The notes below the pieces were generated by a model that was given only the letters and a program-made list of their open reading frames with translations, had not been told where the DNA came from and made no database searches. The position numbers and the translations under genes are program-made. From contig WYBC01000040.1 in NCBI GenBank assembly GCA_011526085.1, forward strand, positions 179,392 to 243,391: a stretch of 64,000 nt of DNA, in the 5' to 3' direction. Shown one piece after another: positions 14,301-21,772 of the stretch. The DNA comes from Lysobacter sp. Its GTDB lineage: Bacteria > Pseudomonadota > Gammaproteobacteria > Xanthomonadales > Xanthomonadaceae. Position 1 is the stretch's first letter. The number at the start of each line of letters is the position of its first letter.

Positions 14301-16310
14301 GTGCCGGACTTCAACGGCACGCTGCGCGTGTCCGCGCTGGCGTATTCGGCAGACCGCTACGGCAACGGCGACGCCGAGATCGTGGTGCGCGCGCCGATCG
14401 TCGCCGAAGCGAGCTATCCGCGCGTGCTCGCCCCGGGCGACCGCAGCAACGTGACCCTCGATCTCACCAACTTCACCGGCAAGCCCGGCGACTTCAAGGT
14501 GCAGGTCGAAGGCATCGGCCCGCTGTCGGTGGCGCAGGGTGCACGCCAGGCGAAACTCGCCACCGGCGGCAAGACCACGCTGACCTTCCCGCTGTCCGCG
14601 GGCGAGGGTTACACCACCGCGAAGATCCGCGTGCGCGTGGACGGCAACGGCTTCCAGGTCGATCGACGCTTCGACGTGCCGGTGCGCCCGGCGTGGCCGA
14701 GCGTGCTCCGCACCCGCACGATCACGCTCAACGAACTCGGCGCCATCGCGATGGACGCCGGCTTCGCCGACGGCCTGATGCCGGGGTCGGTCAATGCGCA
14801 GATGACGGTGAGCGCGCTGCCGCCGATTCCCTTCGCCGGTGCGCTGCAGGGCGTGCTCGACTATCCCTATGGCTGCGCCGAGCAGACCACCAGCAAGGGC
14901 TACGCCGCGCTGGTGATGGATGCCGAGACCGCGAAGATGCTGGACGCCAAGGGCATCGATGCCGCCACCCGCAAGGCGCGCATGGACGGTGCATTCGGGC
15001 GTCTCGCATCGATGCAGATGTCGAACGGCCACTTCTCGATGTGGGGCGACGACAGCTACGTCAATCCGTCGCTGACGCCTTACATCGTCGAGTTCCTGCT
15101 CGATGCGAAGGAAGCCGGGTTCGCGGTGCCTGACGCGATGTTGCAGAAGGCGCTGAAGCGGTTGAACGAGGATCTGCTGGCCGGCGGCAACGAGTTCTAC
15201 GGCCAGAATCATCGCGATCACCTCAAGTTCGCTTATCAGGCCCATGCCGGCTATGCGCTGGCTCGCGTCAACCGCGCGCCCCTGGGCACGCTGCGCGCGC
15301 TGTACGACAACGATCGCGCGAAGGCGAAGAACGGTCTGTCGCTGGTGCATCTCGGCCTCGCGCTGTCGCTGCAGGGCGACAAGGCGCGCGGCGGCAAGGC
15401 CATCGCCGCCGGTTTCGCCTACAACAAGCCCGGCGACCGTTACGAATACCTCGGCGATTACAGCAGCCCGCTGCGCGACAGCGCGCTGATGATCGCGCTC
15501 ACCCACGAGCGCGACCTCGCCAGGCCGGAGTACGACAGCAAGGTGATCGCGCTGGGCAAGGAACTGGACGTGCGCCGCGGCGAGCGCTGGTTCTATCTCA
15601 GCACCCAGGAGCAGGTGGCGCTGGCGCGCGTCGGCCGCGCGCTGCTGGCCGATCAGAAGAAGACGGTCTCGGGCGTGTGGAAGCTGGGCGATGTCAGCGA
15701 TCCGGTGGCGGAGCGTCGCATGCAGGGCCGTCGCGTCGATTACACCGCGCTGACCCGCGGCTTCCGCTTCGAGCCGAAGGGCGCGGTGCCGCTGTACGCC
15801 AGCCTGGAAGTCGCCGGCGTGCCGCGCACGGCGCCGGCCGAGGACAAGTCGGTGATCGGGATCGAACGCAAGTGGTACACCACCGACGGCAAACCGTGGA
15901 AACCCGGCCCGATCGGCGAAGGCGAGGCGCTGATCGTGGCGCTGAGCATCACCGCTGACCGTTACATGCCCGACGCGATGCTGATCGATCTGCTGCCCGC
16001 GGGACTGGAGATCGAGAACTTCAATCTCGGCGACGGCAAGCAGTGGGCCGACGTGGTGGTGGACGGCATCGAGATCTCCGACCGCGGCAGCGCCGCCGAG
16101 GTGATGCACGAGGAGTATCGCGACGACCGCTTCGTGGCCGCGCTGAAACTCAACGCCGGCCAGCCCGCGCGGGTGTTCTATCTCGTCCGCGCGGTGACCC
16201 CGGGCACTTACACGGTGCCGCCGTCGCTGGTCGAGGACATGTACCGTCCGCAGCTGCGCGGCGTGGGCAAGTCGTTGCCGGCGACGATCACGGTGGTGCA
16301 GCCGAAGTAG
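11355..16310 (+). CDS. Alpha-2-macroglobulin family lipoprotein (YfhM-type)
   Basis: Periplasmic, membrane-anchored protease trap thought to protect the envelope from invading proteases. The 1651-residue protein starts with a lipoprotein signal ending in the lipobox LTGC (Cys36), carries the series of MG-type beta domains, and has the intact thioester motif YGCAEQTTS (Cys1174) that covalently captures proteases, followed by the thioester helical domain (MQMSNGHFSMWG, YALARVNRAP). AGGAGG at 11345-11350 sits 4 bp before the ATG at 11355; an alternative ATG at 11403 would leave a shorter signal peptide and no close ribosome site. It is followed by pbpC, as in E. coli yfhM-pbpC. Confidence 0.95.
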   Translation: MCRSSRFGVLGRVCGQMRKWVAGAGVALALVALTGCGNKETGQLPEVSGEAIQAKRDEVKGFALVRAYPDQDGDALAIALEFSRPLVGTQDFDQLIAFDTPPKEKSGWKLDDSGKILRYPFVAANTDYTLKISAKLAAADGSTLGRDVEQKVYTGELKPAAGFASQGSVLPARESRGLPVVSVNVPEVDVEFLRVREKSLPQFFHEYQRGGRRSGWELDNEYGDNTPLSKLAEPVYTNRFVLGGKRNERVVTYLPIQDIEELQEPGLYFAVMKRTGQFNDQFETTFFTVSDIGLHVRAYKDKLFVHTASLEDGSAISGVELQVLDGPGETILKGQTDRNGNAMLPYKLQAAHVLVARRAKDVSLLPFNQPALDLSEFAVSGREPAWFDVFAWAGRDLYRPGEVVRISALLRDNDGKPVPMKGNKAQPLFVRLNQPNGKPFVESRIEAGPQGYYSFEKLIPAEAPTGRWQVEFRTDPASAEAVQGMTLRIEEFLPERMKLDLDTADAVLKPGKPISLKATGAYLYGAPAAGNRFTAKLAVAIEQHPVESMPGYFFGDPTVSLPKEANDVIDTTLGDDGTLVQDIPLPGDVKAVSPVAAIVSGSLFESGGRSVNRSLKRVMWPADALVGVRPLFDDKDGADSDSDARFQLLRVAADGKPRPAKGLKITLVREHRDYHWNYDDGDGWDFDFTSRFENVETRTIDAGATAVSFAFPVEWGAYRVDVLDPATGLTTRYPFEAGWSWDDENRGLDARPDKVKVALDKTGYSAGDTLKVTLTPPHPGKGLLMVEADRMLYVQEVDVKRGSSFEIPVTKDWDRHDVYVTALVFRGGSAANKITPARAVGVAHVPMNRAARRVEVGLSLPKQMRPEQTLTTTVAVPGLAGKDAFVTVSAVDVGILNITKFPVPDANKHFFAQRRLGVDAYDVYGRVIESLEGEIGRIRFGGDMALQPLAQARRPTSKVQTVDLFSGPVKLDARGQAKIALKVPDFNGTLRVSALAYSADRYGNGDAEIVVRAPIVAEASYPRVLAPGDRSNVTLDLTNFTGKPGDFKVQVEGIGPLSVAQGARQAKLATGGKTTLTFPLSAGEGYTTAKIRVRVDGNGFQVDRRFDVPVRPAWPSVLRTRTITLNELGAIAMDAGFADGLMPGSVNAQMTVSALPPIPFAGALQGVLDYPYGCAEQTTSKGYAALVMDAETAKMLDAKGIDAATRKARMDGAFGRLASMQMSNGHFSMWGDDSYVNPSLTPYIVEFLLDAKEAGFAVPDAMLQKALKRLNEDLLAGGNEFYGQNHRDHLKFAYQAHAGYALARVNRAPLGTLRALYDNDRAKAKNGLSLVHLGLALSLQGDKARGGKAIAAGFAYNKPGDRYEYLGDYSSPLRDSALMIALTHERDLARPEYDSKVIALGKELDVRRGERWFYLSTQEQVALARVGRALLADQKKTVSGVWKLGDVSDPVAERRMQGRRVDYTALTRGFRFEPKGAVPLYASLEVAGVPRTAPAEDKSVIGIERKWYTTDGKPWKPGPIGEGEALIVALSITADRYMPDAMLIDLLPAGLEIENFNLGDGKQWADVVVDGIEISDRGSAAEVMHEEYRDDRFVAALKLNAGQPARVFYLVRAVTPGTYTVPPSLVEDMYRPQLRGVGKSLPATITVVQPK

Positions 16311-16327
16311 GAGCGGCCTCCGCTGGC

Positions 16328-16361
16328 GGGAGCGGTTTCAGCCGCGAGCTCCCGGTTTTTT
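16328..16361 (+). terminator. Hairpin with T-run between the macroglobulin gene and pbpC
   Basis: A GGGAGC/GCTCCC stem (16328-16333 with 16348-16353) enclosing an inner GCGG..CCGC pairing, followed by CGG and a T6 run at 16356-16361. The stem is built from a GTAGGAGCGGC-type repeat that begins right at the stop codon. It could reduce read-through into pbpC. Confidence 0.65.
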
Positions 16362-16366
16362 CTTCC

Positions 16367-16409
16367 GCCCCGGACCTGCCCCGGATCCGATCCGGGGCAG
16401 GTCCGGGGC
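16367..16409. repeat. Perfect 19-bp inverted repeat upstream of pbpC
   Basis: Arms 16367-16385 and 16391-16409 are exact reverse complements (GCCCCGGACCTGCCCCGGA) with a 5-nt loop. It lies between the T-run terminator and pbpC; either a second terminator stem or a dispersed palindromic element. Confidence 0.8.
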
Positions 16410-16463
16410 GCCACCTGCCGCAGTACCTCTCCCCGCGACACGACGCATCCCGATCGCGCATCC

Positions 16464-18845
16464 ATGCCGCCATTCTCCACATCATTGCCGCGGGCCCGCA
16501 TCCGCCGCCTGCTGCCCTGGCTGCGCTGGGGCAGCGTCGCGCTGCTGTCGTCGCTGCTGCTGCTCGATCTTGCGTTTCCCCCGCAATTGCCGAAGGCCCG
16601 CGACACCAGCACGCTGGTGGTCGCGCGCGACGGCACGCCGCTGCGCGCGTTCGCCGATGCCGACGGCGTCTGGCGTTATCCGGCGACGCCCGAATCGGTT
16701 TCGCCGCTGTATCTCGAAGCGCTGCTGCATTACGAGGACCGCTGGTTCTGGCGGCATCCCGGCGTGAATCCGATCGCGCTGCTGCGCGCGGGCGGACAAC
16801 TGCTGACCAGCGGCGAAGTGGTGTCCGGCGGTTCGACGCTGACGATGCAGGTCGCGCGCATCCTCGACGCGAAGCGCACGTCGCATACGCGGACGCCATT
16901 CCGCAAACTCCGGCAGATCCTGCGCGCCCTGCAACTGGAAGCGCATCTGTCGAAACGCGAGATCCTGATCCTCTACCTCGAACGCGCACCGTACGGCGGC
17001 ACCATCGAAGGCGTCGAGGCCGCGAGCTGGGCGTATCTGGGCAAGCCCGCGTCGCGGTTGTCGATGGCGGAAGCCGCGCTGCTGGCGGTGCTGCCGCAGT
17101 CGCCGAGCCGGCGTCGTCCCGATCGTCATCCCGAGGCGGCGCAGGCCGCGCGCGACAAGGTGCTGGACCGCATGGCCGCGCTCGGCGTGTGGTCGCGCGC
17201 CGAGGTGGACGATGCGCGGATCGAGCCGGTGGTGTCGCGCCAGTTGCAGTCGCCGATGACCGCCGCGCTGCTCGCGCAGCGGCTGCGCGCCGCGAATCCG
17301 AAGGCCGCGCGCATCGTCTCGACCATCGATCCGAACCTGCAGCGCACGCTGGAAGAGCGCGTCGCCGCCTATTTCTCGACGTTGCCGGAGCGCACCTCCG
17401 CGGCGCTGCTGGTGGTGGACAACGCGACGATGGAGGCGCGCGCCTACGTCGGCTCGCTGCGCTTCGGCGACGAGGCGCGGCTCGGCCACGTCGACATGGT
17501 CCAGGCCTGGCGTTCGCCCGGTTCCACGCTCAAACCGTTCCTCTACGGCATGGCGATCGACGACGGCCTGATCCATTCCGAGAGCCTGCTGATCGATGCG
17601 CCGCAGAACTTCGGCGATTACCGCCCGGGCAATTTCGGCGAATCCTTCAACGGCCCGGTCGGCGCCGCGCAGGCGCTGCGCTTGTCGCTGAACGTGCCGG
17701 CGGTCGATCTGCTCGATCGCGTCGGCCCGCAGCGCTTCGCCGCGCGCATCGATCACGCCGGCCTGGCGTTGAAATTTCCCGACGACGCCAAACCCAATCT
17801 CGCGCTGATCCTCGGCGGCACCGGCGCTCGGCTGGAGGATCTGGTGGGCGCGCACGCGGCCTTCAACCGCAACGGCATCGCCGGCCGCGTCCGCTACACG
17901 TCGCGGGACGCGAAGATCGATCGCCGCGTGCTGTCGCCGGGCGCGGCGTGGATCGTGCGCGAGATCCTCGAATCCAATCCGCGCCCCGGCGAACTGGAAC
18001 AATACGACCGCGGCACGCGTCCGCGGGTGGCGTGGAAGACCGGCACCAGTTACGGATTCCGCGACGCCTGGGCGGTCGGCGGCACGCGGCGCTACACGGT
18101 CGGCGTCTGGGTCGGCCGTCCGGACGGCACGCCGCTGCCGGGGCAGTACGGCGCGATCACCGCGCTGCCGCTGCTGTTCGAAGTGGTCGATGCGCTGCCT
18201 GGCGGCAGCCGCGATGCGGCGCGCGTGCCGCCGCCGGCGAACGTCGCGGAAATCGACATCTGCTGGCCGCTGGGCATCGCCGCCGAAGGCCTGCCCGCAT
18301 CGCTGTGCCAGCGGCGACGCAAGGCCTGGACGCTCGACGGCGTGGTGCCGCCGACCTTCGCCGAGCGCGGCGCGCGCCTGTGGAATGCGGGACGCGAGCG
18401 TTTCGAGGTGGATGCCGACAGTGGGCGGCGGGTGTCGGCGGTGTGTTCGCTGCCGCACCGCGTCGAGCCGCGCGAGATCGCGCGCTGGCCGGCGCTGGCG
18501 TCGCCATGGCTGTCGGCGGAGACGCGGCATGCGTCGACCTTGCCGCCGCTCGCCGATGACTGCATGGTCGACGGCCGCGATGCCGACGAGGAGTTGCGCA
18601 TCGACGGCATGAACGACGGCGCCACGCTCGCGCGTGCGCCCGGCAGCGCGCATGCGGTGCGATTGTCGCTGCGTGCGCTCGGCACCGAGCGCAATGTGCA
18701 GTGGCTGCTCGACGGGCGCTGGATCGGCGAGACCGCCGGACGCGCGACCCTGGTGCGGGATTTCGGCGAGCCCGGCGCGCATACGCTGACGGCCTTGGCC
18801 GACAGCGGTGCGTGGACGCGCATCGAGTTCCGGGTGCTGGAATAA
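16464..18845 (+). CDS. pbpC: Penicillin-binding protein 1C
   Basis: Bifunctional peptidoglycan synthase of the PBP1C class. A single N-terminal membrane helix (about residues 18-35) is followed by the GT51 glycosyltransferase domain with EDRWFWRHPGVN and GGSTLTMQ (residues 90-135), then the transpeptidase domain with SxxK as STLK (SPGSTLKPFLYG), SxN as SLN and the KTGTS box. The C-terminal 150 residues match the PBP1C-specific domain. The 793-residue length is normal. In other bacteria PBP1C and YfhM are encoded together, and the macroglobulin is proposed to act where PBP1C repairs the wall. The ATG at 16464 gives the usual short cytoplasmic tail. Confidence 0.95.
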   Translation: MPPFSTSLPRARIRRLLPWLRWGSVALLSSLLLLDLAFPPQLPKARDTSTLVVARDGTPLRAFADADGVWRYPATPESVSPLYLEALLHYEDRWFWRHPGVNPIALLRAGGQLLTSGEVVSGGSTLTMQVARILDAKRTSHTRTPFRKLRQILRALQLEAHLSKREILILYLERAPYGGTIEGVEAASWAYLGKPASRLSMAEAALLAVLPQSPSRRRPDRHPEAAQAARDKVLDRMAALGVWSRAEVDDARIEPVVSRQLQSPMTAALLAQRLRAANPKAARIVSTIDPNLQRTLEERVAAYFSTLPERTSAALLVVDNATMEARAYVGSLRFGDEARLGHVDMVQAWRSPGSTLKPFLYGMAIDDGLIHSESLLIDAPQNFGDYRPGNFGESFNGPVGAAQALRLSLNVPAVDLLDRVGPQRFAARIDHAGLALKFPDDAKPNLALILGGTGARLEDLVGAHAAFNRNGIAGRVRYTSRDAKIDRRVLSPGAAWIVREILESNPRPGELEQYDRGTRPRVAWKTGTSYGFRDAWAVGGTRRYTVGVWVGRPDGTPLPGQYGAITALPLLFEVVDALPGGSRDAARVPPPANVAEIDICWPLGIAAEGLPASLCQRRRKAWTLDGVVPPTFAERGARLWNAGRERFEVDADSGRRVSAVCSLPHRVEPREIARWPALASPWLSAETRHASTLPPLADDCMVDGRDADEELRIDGMNDGATLARAPGSAHAVRLSLRALGTERNVQWLLDGRWIGETAGRATLVRDFGEPGAHTLTALADSGAWTRIEFRVLE

Positions 18846-18847
18846 CC

Positions 18848-18879
18848 TGTAGGAGCGCTGGTATGCGCGACCGCGACCG
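18848..18879. repeat. REP-like fragment after pbpC
   Basis: TGTAGGAGCGCTGGTATGCG followed by CGACCGCGACCG, the common intergenic repeat type of xanthomonads, 3 bp after the pbpC stop. Confidence 0.5.
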
Positions 18880-18972
18880 CCGATGCGTTCTGTCGCGCCT
18901 TGATCAGCCATGCGGCCGTTGAAATCGATGTTTCTGGCAGGTACGGCGCAATGGTCGATCCATCGCATTTGC

Positions 18973-19043
18973 GTAGGAGGGCCTTCAGGCCCGAGCTTTT
19001 TTTCTTGTCTGAATCAAAAGCTCGGGCCTGAAGGCCCTCCTAC
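18973..19043. repeat. Perfect 28-bp inverted repeat between convergent pbpC and peroxiredoxin genes
   Basis: Arms 18973-19000 and 19016-19043 are exact reverse complements (GTAGGAGGGCCTTCAGGCCC plus GAGCTTTT) around a 15-nt loop. Because the arms end in TTTT on one strand and begin with AAAA, the structure reads as a bidirectional terminator for the two convergent genes as well as a REP pair. The rest of 18846-19056 holds no gene. Confidence 0.88.
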
Positions 19044-19056
19044 GGAATACAGGAAA

Positions 19057-19533
19057 TTACAGCAGCGAGAGCATGTGCTCCGCGGACGACACCCGGAATT
19101 CGCCCGGCGCTTCCACTTCCAGCTTCTTCACTTCGCCGTTCTCCGCGTACAGCGCGAAACGCTTGCTGCGGATGCCCATGCCGTAGGCGGTGGCGTCCAT
19201 TTCCAGACCGAGCGCTTTCGCGAAGTCGCCGTTGCCGTCGGCGAGGATGATCATGCCGGCCGGCGCATTCTGGCTCGCGGCCCACGCCTTCATCACGAAC
19301 GGGTCGTTCACCGACATGCAGGCGACATCGATGCCCTTGGCGCTGAAAGCTTCGAAGTGTTCGACGTAACCGGGCAGATGCTTCTCGGAACAGGTGGGCG
19401 TGAACGCGCCGGGGACCGAGAACAGCACCATCTTCTTGCCTTCAAACAGACGGACGGTGTCGATGGTGTCGATGCCGTCGTTGATGCGCTTGATGTTGAC
19501 TTCCGGAATGCGGTCGCCGATCTGGATGGTCAT
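19057..19533 (-). CDS. Peroxiredoxin (Prx5 family)
   Basis: Thiol peroxidase that reduces hydrogen peroxide and alkyl hydroperoxides. The 158-residue protein has the Prx5 signature FSVPGAFTPTCSEKHLPGY with the peroxidatic Cys48, the conserved SVNDPFVMKAW segment and ADGNGDFAKALG, with the family's usual length. No glutaredoxin domain is fused. AGGAG lies 6 bases before the ATG at 19533. It is divergent from the small heat-shock gene and may share stress control with it. Confidence 0.93.
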   Translation of the reverse strand: MTIQIGDRIPEVNIKRINDGIDTIDTVRLFEGKKMVLFSVPGAFTPTCSEKHLPGYVEHFEAFSAKGIDVACMSVNDPFVMKAWAASQNAPAGMIILADGNGDFAKALGLEMDATAYGMGIRSKRFALYAENGEVKKLEVEAPGEFRVSSAEHMLSLL

Positions 19534-19609
19534 GCGGAACTCCTGTCTGCGGGTGGGGGAAGCGGGAGTCCACAGTGTAGGACGAAACATGAACGGTCGC
19601 CGGACAGCC

Positions 19610-19638
19610 CTTGAAAAACCGCGTCCCGCCGCACATCT
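19610..19638 (+). promoter_or_regulatory. Sigma-32-like heat-shock promoter of the Hsp20 gene
   Basis: CTTGAAA at 19610-19616 matches the RpoH -35 consensus exactly. After a 14-bp spacer, GCACATCT (19631-19638) is a partial match to CCCCATNT. It lies about 45 bp upstream of the hsp20 ATG, leaving a short leader with GGAG at its end. Confidence 0.55.
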
Positions 19639-19683
19639 GTCGTGCATGGCGGCATGGTGCCGCCGCATCCAACGGAGATTCCG

Positions 19684-20160
19684 ATGAGCCTCATGCGCTA
19701 TCAGCAGGCGTGGCCGGCCCAGGCCCGCATCCACGACGATCTGAAGCAGATCTTCGACCGTTTCCTCAACACCGGCGACAGCCCCGACGAGTCCGCCGTG
19801 GTCACCAGCCAGTGGGTGCCGCGCGTCGACATCAAGGAAGAAGCCGAGCGTTTCGTCATCCTCGCCGACCTGCCCGGCGTCGATCCGCAGAACGTCGAAG
19901 TCCTGATGGACAAGGGCATCCTCAGCATCAAGGGCGAGCGCCGCAGCGAAGTCGCGGAACAGTCCGAGCGCTTCTCGCGCATCGAGCGTCGCTACGGCAG
20001 CTTCCATCGCCGCTTCGCGCTGCCCGATACCGCGGACGCCGACGGCATCACCGCCAACGGCCACAACGGCGTGCTCGAAATCGCGATCCCCAAGCGCGCC
20101 GAATCGACCCCGCGCAGGATCCAGGTGGGCATGCCGCAGGCCGCGAACACGCAGGCCTGA
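19684..20160 (+). CDS. Small heat-shock protein, Hsp20/alpha-crystallin family
   Basis: ATP-independent holdase that binds unfolding proteins. The 158-residue protein has a short N-terminal arm (MSLMRYQQAWPAQ), an alpha-crystallin domain (about residues 38-140) with DLPGVDPQNVEVLMDKGILSIKGER, RRYGSFHRRFALPD and GVLEIAIPKR, and a short tail. The ATG at 19684 is preceded by GGAG. An RpoH-like promoter lies upstream and a stem-loop downstream, so it is probably monocistronic, although the co-chaperone cbpA follows 143 bp later. Confidence 0.94.
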   Translation: MSLMRYQQAWPAQARIHDDLKQIFDRFLNTGDSPDESAVVTSQWVPRVDIKEEAERFVILADLPGVDPQNVEVLMDKGILSIKGERRSEVAEQSERFSRIERRYGSFHRRFALPDTADADGITANGHNGVLEIAIPKRAESTPRRIQVGMPQAANTQA

Positions 20161-20237
20161 TCGTCCCGAAGCCGATGATCGCCTCTGCCGCCGGCCCGTC
20201 CCGCACGCGGGCCGGCAGGCATGCCGTGTACCGCCGC

Positions 20238-20257
20238 GCAGCCGCACATGCGGCTGC
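20238..20257 (+). terminator. Stem-loop between hsp20 and cbpA
   Basis: A GCAGCCGC-ACAT-GCGGCTGC hairpin followed by TTCGTT, a likely terminator of hsp20. A TATAGT box at 20263-20268 directly after it is a candidate -10 for cbpA. Confidence 0.55.
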
Positions 20258-20303
20258 TTCGTTATAGTGGATCGCATCGACACGACTTTCGCGGAACCGC
20301 GCC

Positions 20304-21209
20304 ATGCGTTTCAAGGATTACTACGAGATTCTCGGGGTCGAACCCGGTGCCGGCGAGGCGGAGATCAAGACCGCCTACCGCCGCCTCGCGCGCAAATATC
20401 ATCCGGACGTGAGCAAGGAGCCGGGCGCCGAGGAACAGTTCAAGTCCGTCAACGAAGCCTACGAGGCGCTGCGCGATCCGCAGAAGCGCGCCGCCTACGA
20501 TCAACTGCGCGCGCGCGGTTATCGTCCCGGCGATGAAGTGCAGCCGCCCCCGGGTGGATTCGGCGGCGGTCCGGGCGGTTTCGATTTCGAGGAAGTGTTC
20601 GCCGGCGGCGGCAACGGCGGTTTCAGCGATTTCTTCCAGGAACTGTTCGGCCGTCGGCGCGGCGGTTTCGCCGGTGGTGGTCAGCCCGGTACGCGCCCGC
20701 GCGGCGATGGCGCCATCCGCGCCAAGTTCGCGGTGCCGCTGGAAGCGATCCACCGCGGCGATCCGGTGCGGGTTGCGGTCGGCGGGCGTTCGCTGGAGGT
20801 GCGCGTGCCCAAGGGCATCCGCCCGGGGCAGGCCATCCGGCTTGCGGGCCAGGCGCCCGGTGGCGGCGATCTGCTGCTGGAAGTCGAATATGCCGCGCAC
20901 CCGCAGTTCGAGGTCGACGGCCGCAACATCATCCACGCGTTGGCGGTCGCGCCCTGGGAAGCGGCGCTGGGCGCCACGATCAGCGTGCCGACCTTGGGCG
21001 GCGCGGTGGATCTGAAGATTCCCGCGGATTCGGAAGGCGGCCGCAAGCTGCGGCTGCGCGGGCGCGGATTGCCAGGCACCGGCGGTGCGCCCGCGGGCGA
21101 TCAGATCGTGGAGCTCGAGATCCTCGCGCCGAAGGCGAATACCGAGGAAGAGCGCGACGCCTATCGGCGCATGCGCGACGCGTTCGGGGACGACTGGCGT
21201 CGGGCGTGA
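20304..21209 (+). CDS. cbpA: DnaJ-family co-chaperone, CbpA-like
   Basis: J-domain co-chaperone that stimulates DnaK; E. coli CbpA also binds curved DNA. The 301-residue protein has an N-terminal J domain (residues 4-70, with HPD in RKYHPDVSKE), a Gly/Phe-rich linker (about 80-135) and two C-terminal beta domains (about 140-285), with no CXXCXGXG zinc fingers, so it is a class B protein of CbpA type. The modulator gene cbpM, next to cbpA in E. coli, is not seen here. Its position next to hsp20 suggests a small protein-quality-control locus. Confidence 0.9.
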   Translation: MRFKDYYEILGVEPGAGEAEIKTAYRRLARKYHPDVSKEPGAEEQFKSVNEAYEALRDPQKRAAYDQLRARGYRPGDEVQPPPGGFGGGPGGFDFEEVFAGGGNGGFSDFFQELFGRRRGGFAGGGQPGTRPRGDGAIRAKFAVPLEAIHRGDPVRVAVGGRSLEVRVPKGIRPGQAIRLAGQAPGGGDLLLEVEYAAHPQFEVDGRNIIHALAVAPWEAALGATISVPTLGGAVDLKIPADSEGGRKLRLRGRGLPGTGGAPAGDQIVELEILAPKANTEEERDAYRRMRDAFGDDWRRA

Positions 21210-21230
21210 GGCCCGGCGACGCGGGAAGAG

Positions 21231-21282
21231 GGAGCCGGCAGGCGCCGGCGGCACAAGAAGATGGAGCCGGCAGGCGCCGGCT
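21231..21282. repeat. Two direct copies of a palindromic 19-mer
   Basis: GGAGCCGGCAGGCGCCGGC occurs at 21231-21249 and 21263-21281, with a period of 32 bp; each copy is largely self-complementary. It lies between the convergent cbpA and PilH-like genes and may serve as a terminator for either. Confidence 0.8.
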
Positions 21283-21287
21283 CTGGA

Positions 21288-21659
21288 CTAGCCCAGACCG
21301 GTGACGTACCGGGTGATGGTGTCCGACAGCTCGGTTTCGCTGAAAGGCTTGGTCAGATAGGCCTTGGCGCCCTGACGCATGCCCCACATGCGATCGGTGT
21401 CCTGATCCTTGGTGGTCACCAGCACGATCGGGATGTGCTTGGTGCTGGGCTCGCGGCAGATGGTGCGCGTGGCCTGGAATCCGTTGAGATTCGGCATGAC
21501 CACATCCATCAGGATCAGGTCGGGAATCTCGCGCTTGGCGACTTCCACGCCGGCGGCGCCGTCTTCGGCGGTCAGCGCTTCATGCCCGAGTTTTTCGACG
21601 ATGCGACGAATACCCATCAACTGCGACGGAGAGTCGTCGACGATCAGAATGCGAGCCAT
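21288..21659 (-). CDS. Single-domain response regulator, PilH-like
   Basis: CheY-like receiver with no output domain (123 residues). The phosphorylation site is Asp52 (LILMDVVMP), with the acidic pair Asp8/Asp9 and the conserved Lys104 (TKPF). The sequence MPNLNGFQATR and VTTKDQDTDRMWGMRQGAKAYLTKPF resembles PilH of the type IV pilus chemosensory system, so a role in twitching motility is likely by family. No pil or chp gene is next to it, so it is an orphan here. It reads towards cbpA. Confidence 0.85.
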   Translation of the reverse strand: MARILIVDDSPSQLMGIRRIVEKLGHEALTAEDGAAGVEVAKREIPDLILMDVVMPNLNGFQATRTICREPSTKHIPIVLVTTKDQDTDRMWGMRQGAKAYLTKPFSETELSDTITRYVTGLG

Positions 21660-21772
21660 GCGGACCCCCAGATAAGACTGCGTTCAGTGTAGTCTGCCGC
21701 GCGCCGGCCCGGAAGCGGGGCGGCCCCGAATTTTGATCCAGTGCACACGTGTCCGGCGCCCGGACCCGGCGC

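Noticed and set aside
11292..16109. Long minus-strand open frame opposite the macroglobulin gene
   Set aside because: Arg/His/Ala-rich composition with no motif or ribosome site; the plus-strand lipoprotein with its thioester motif explains the region.
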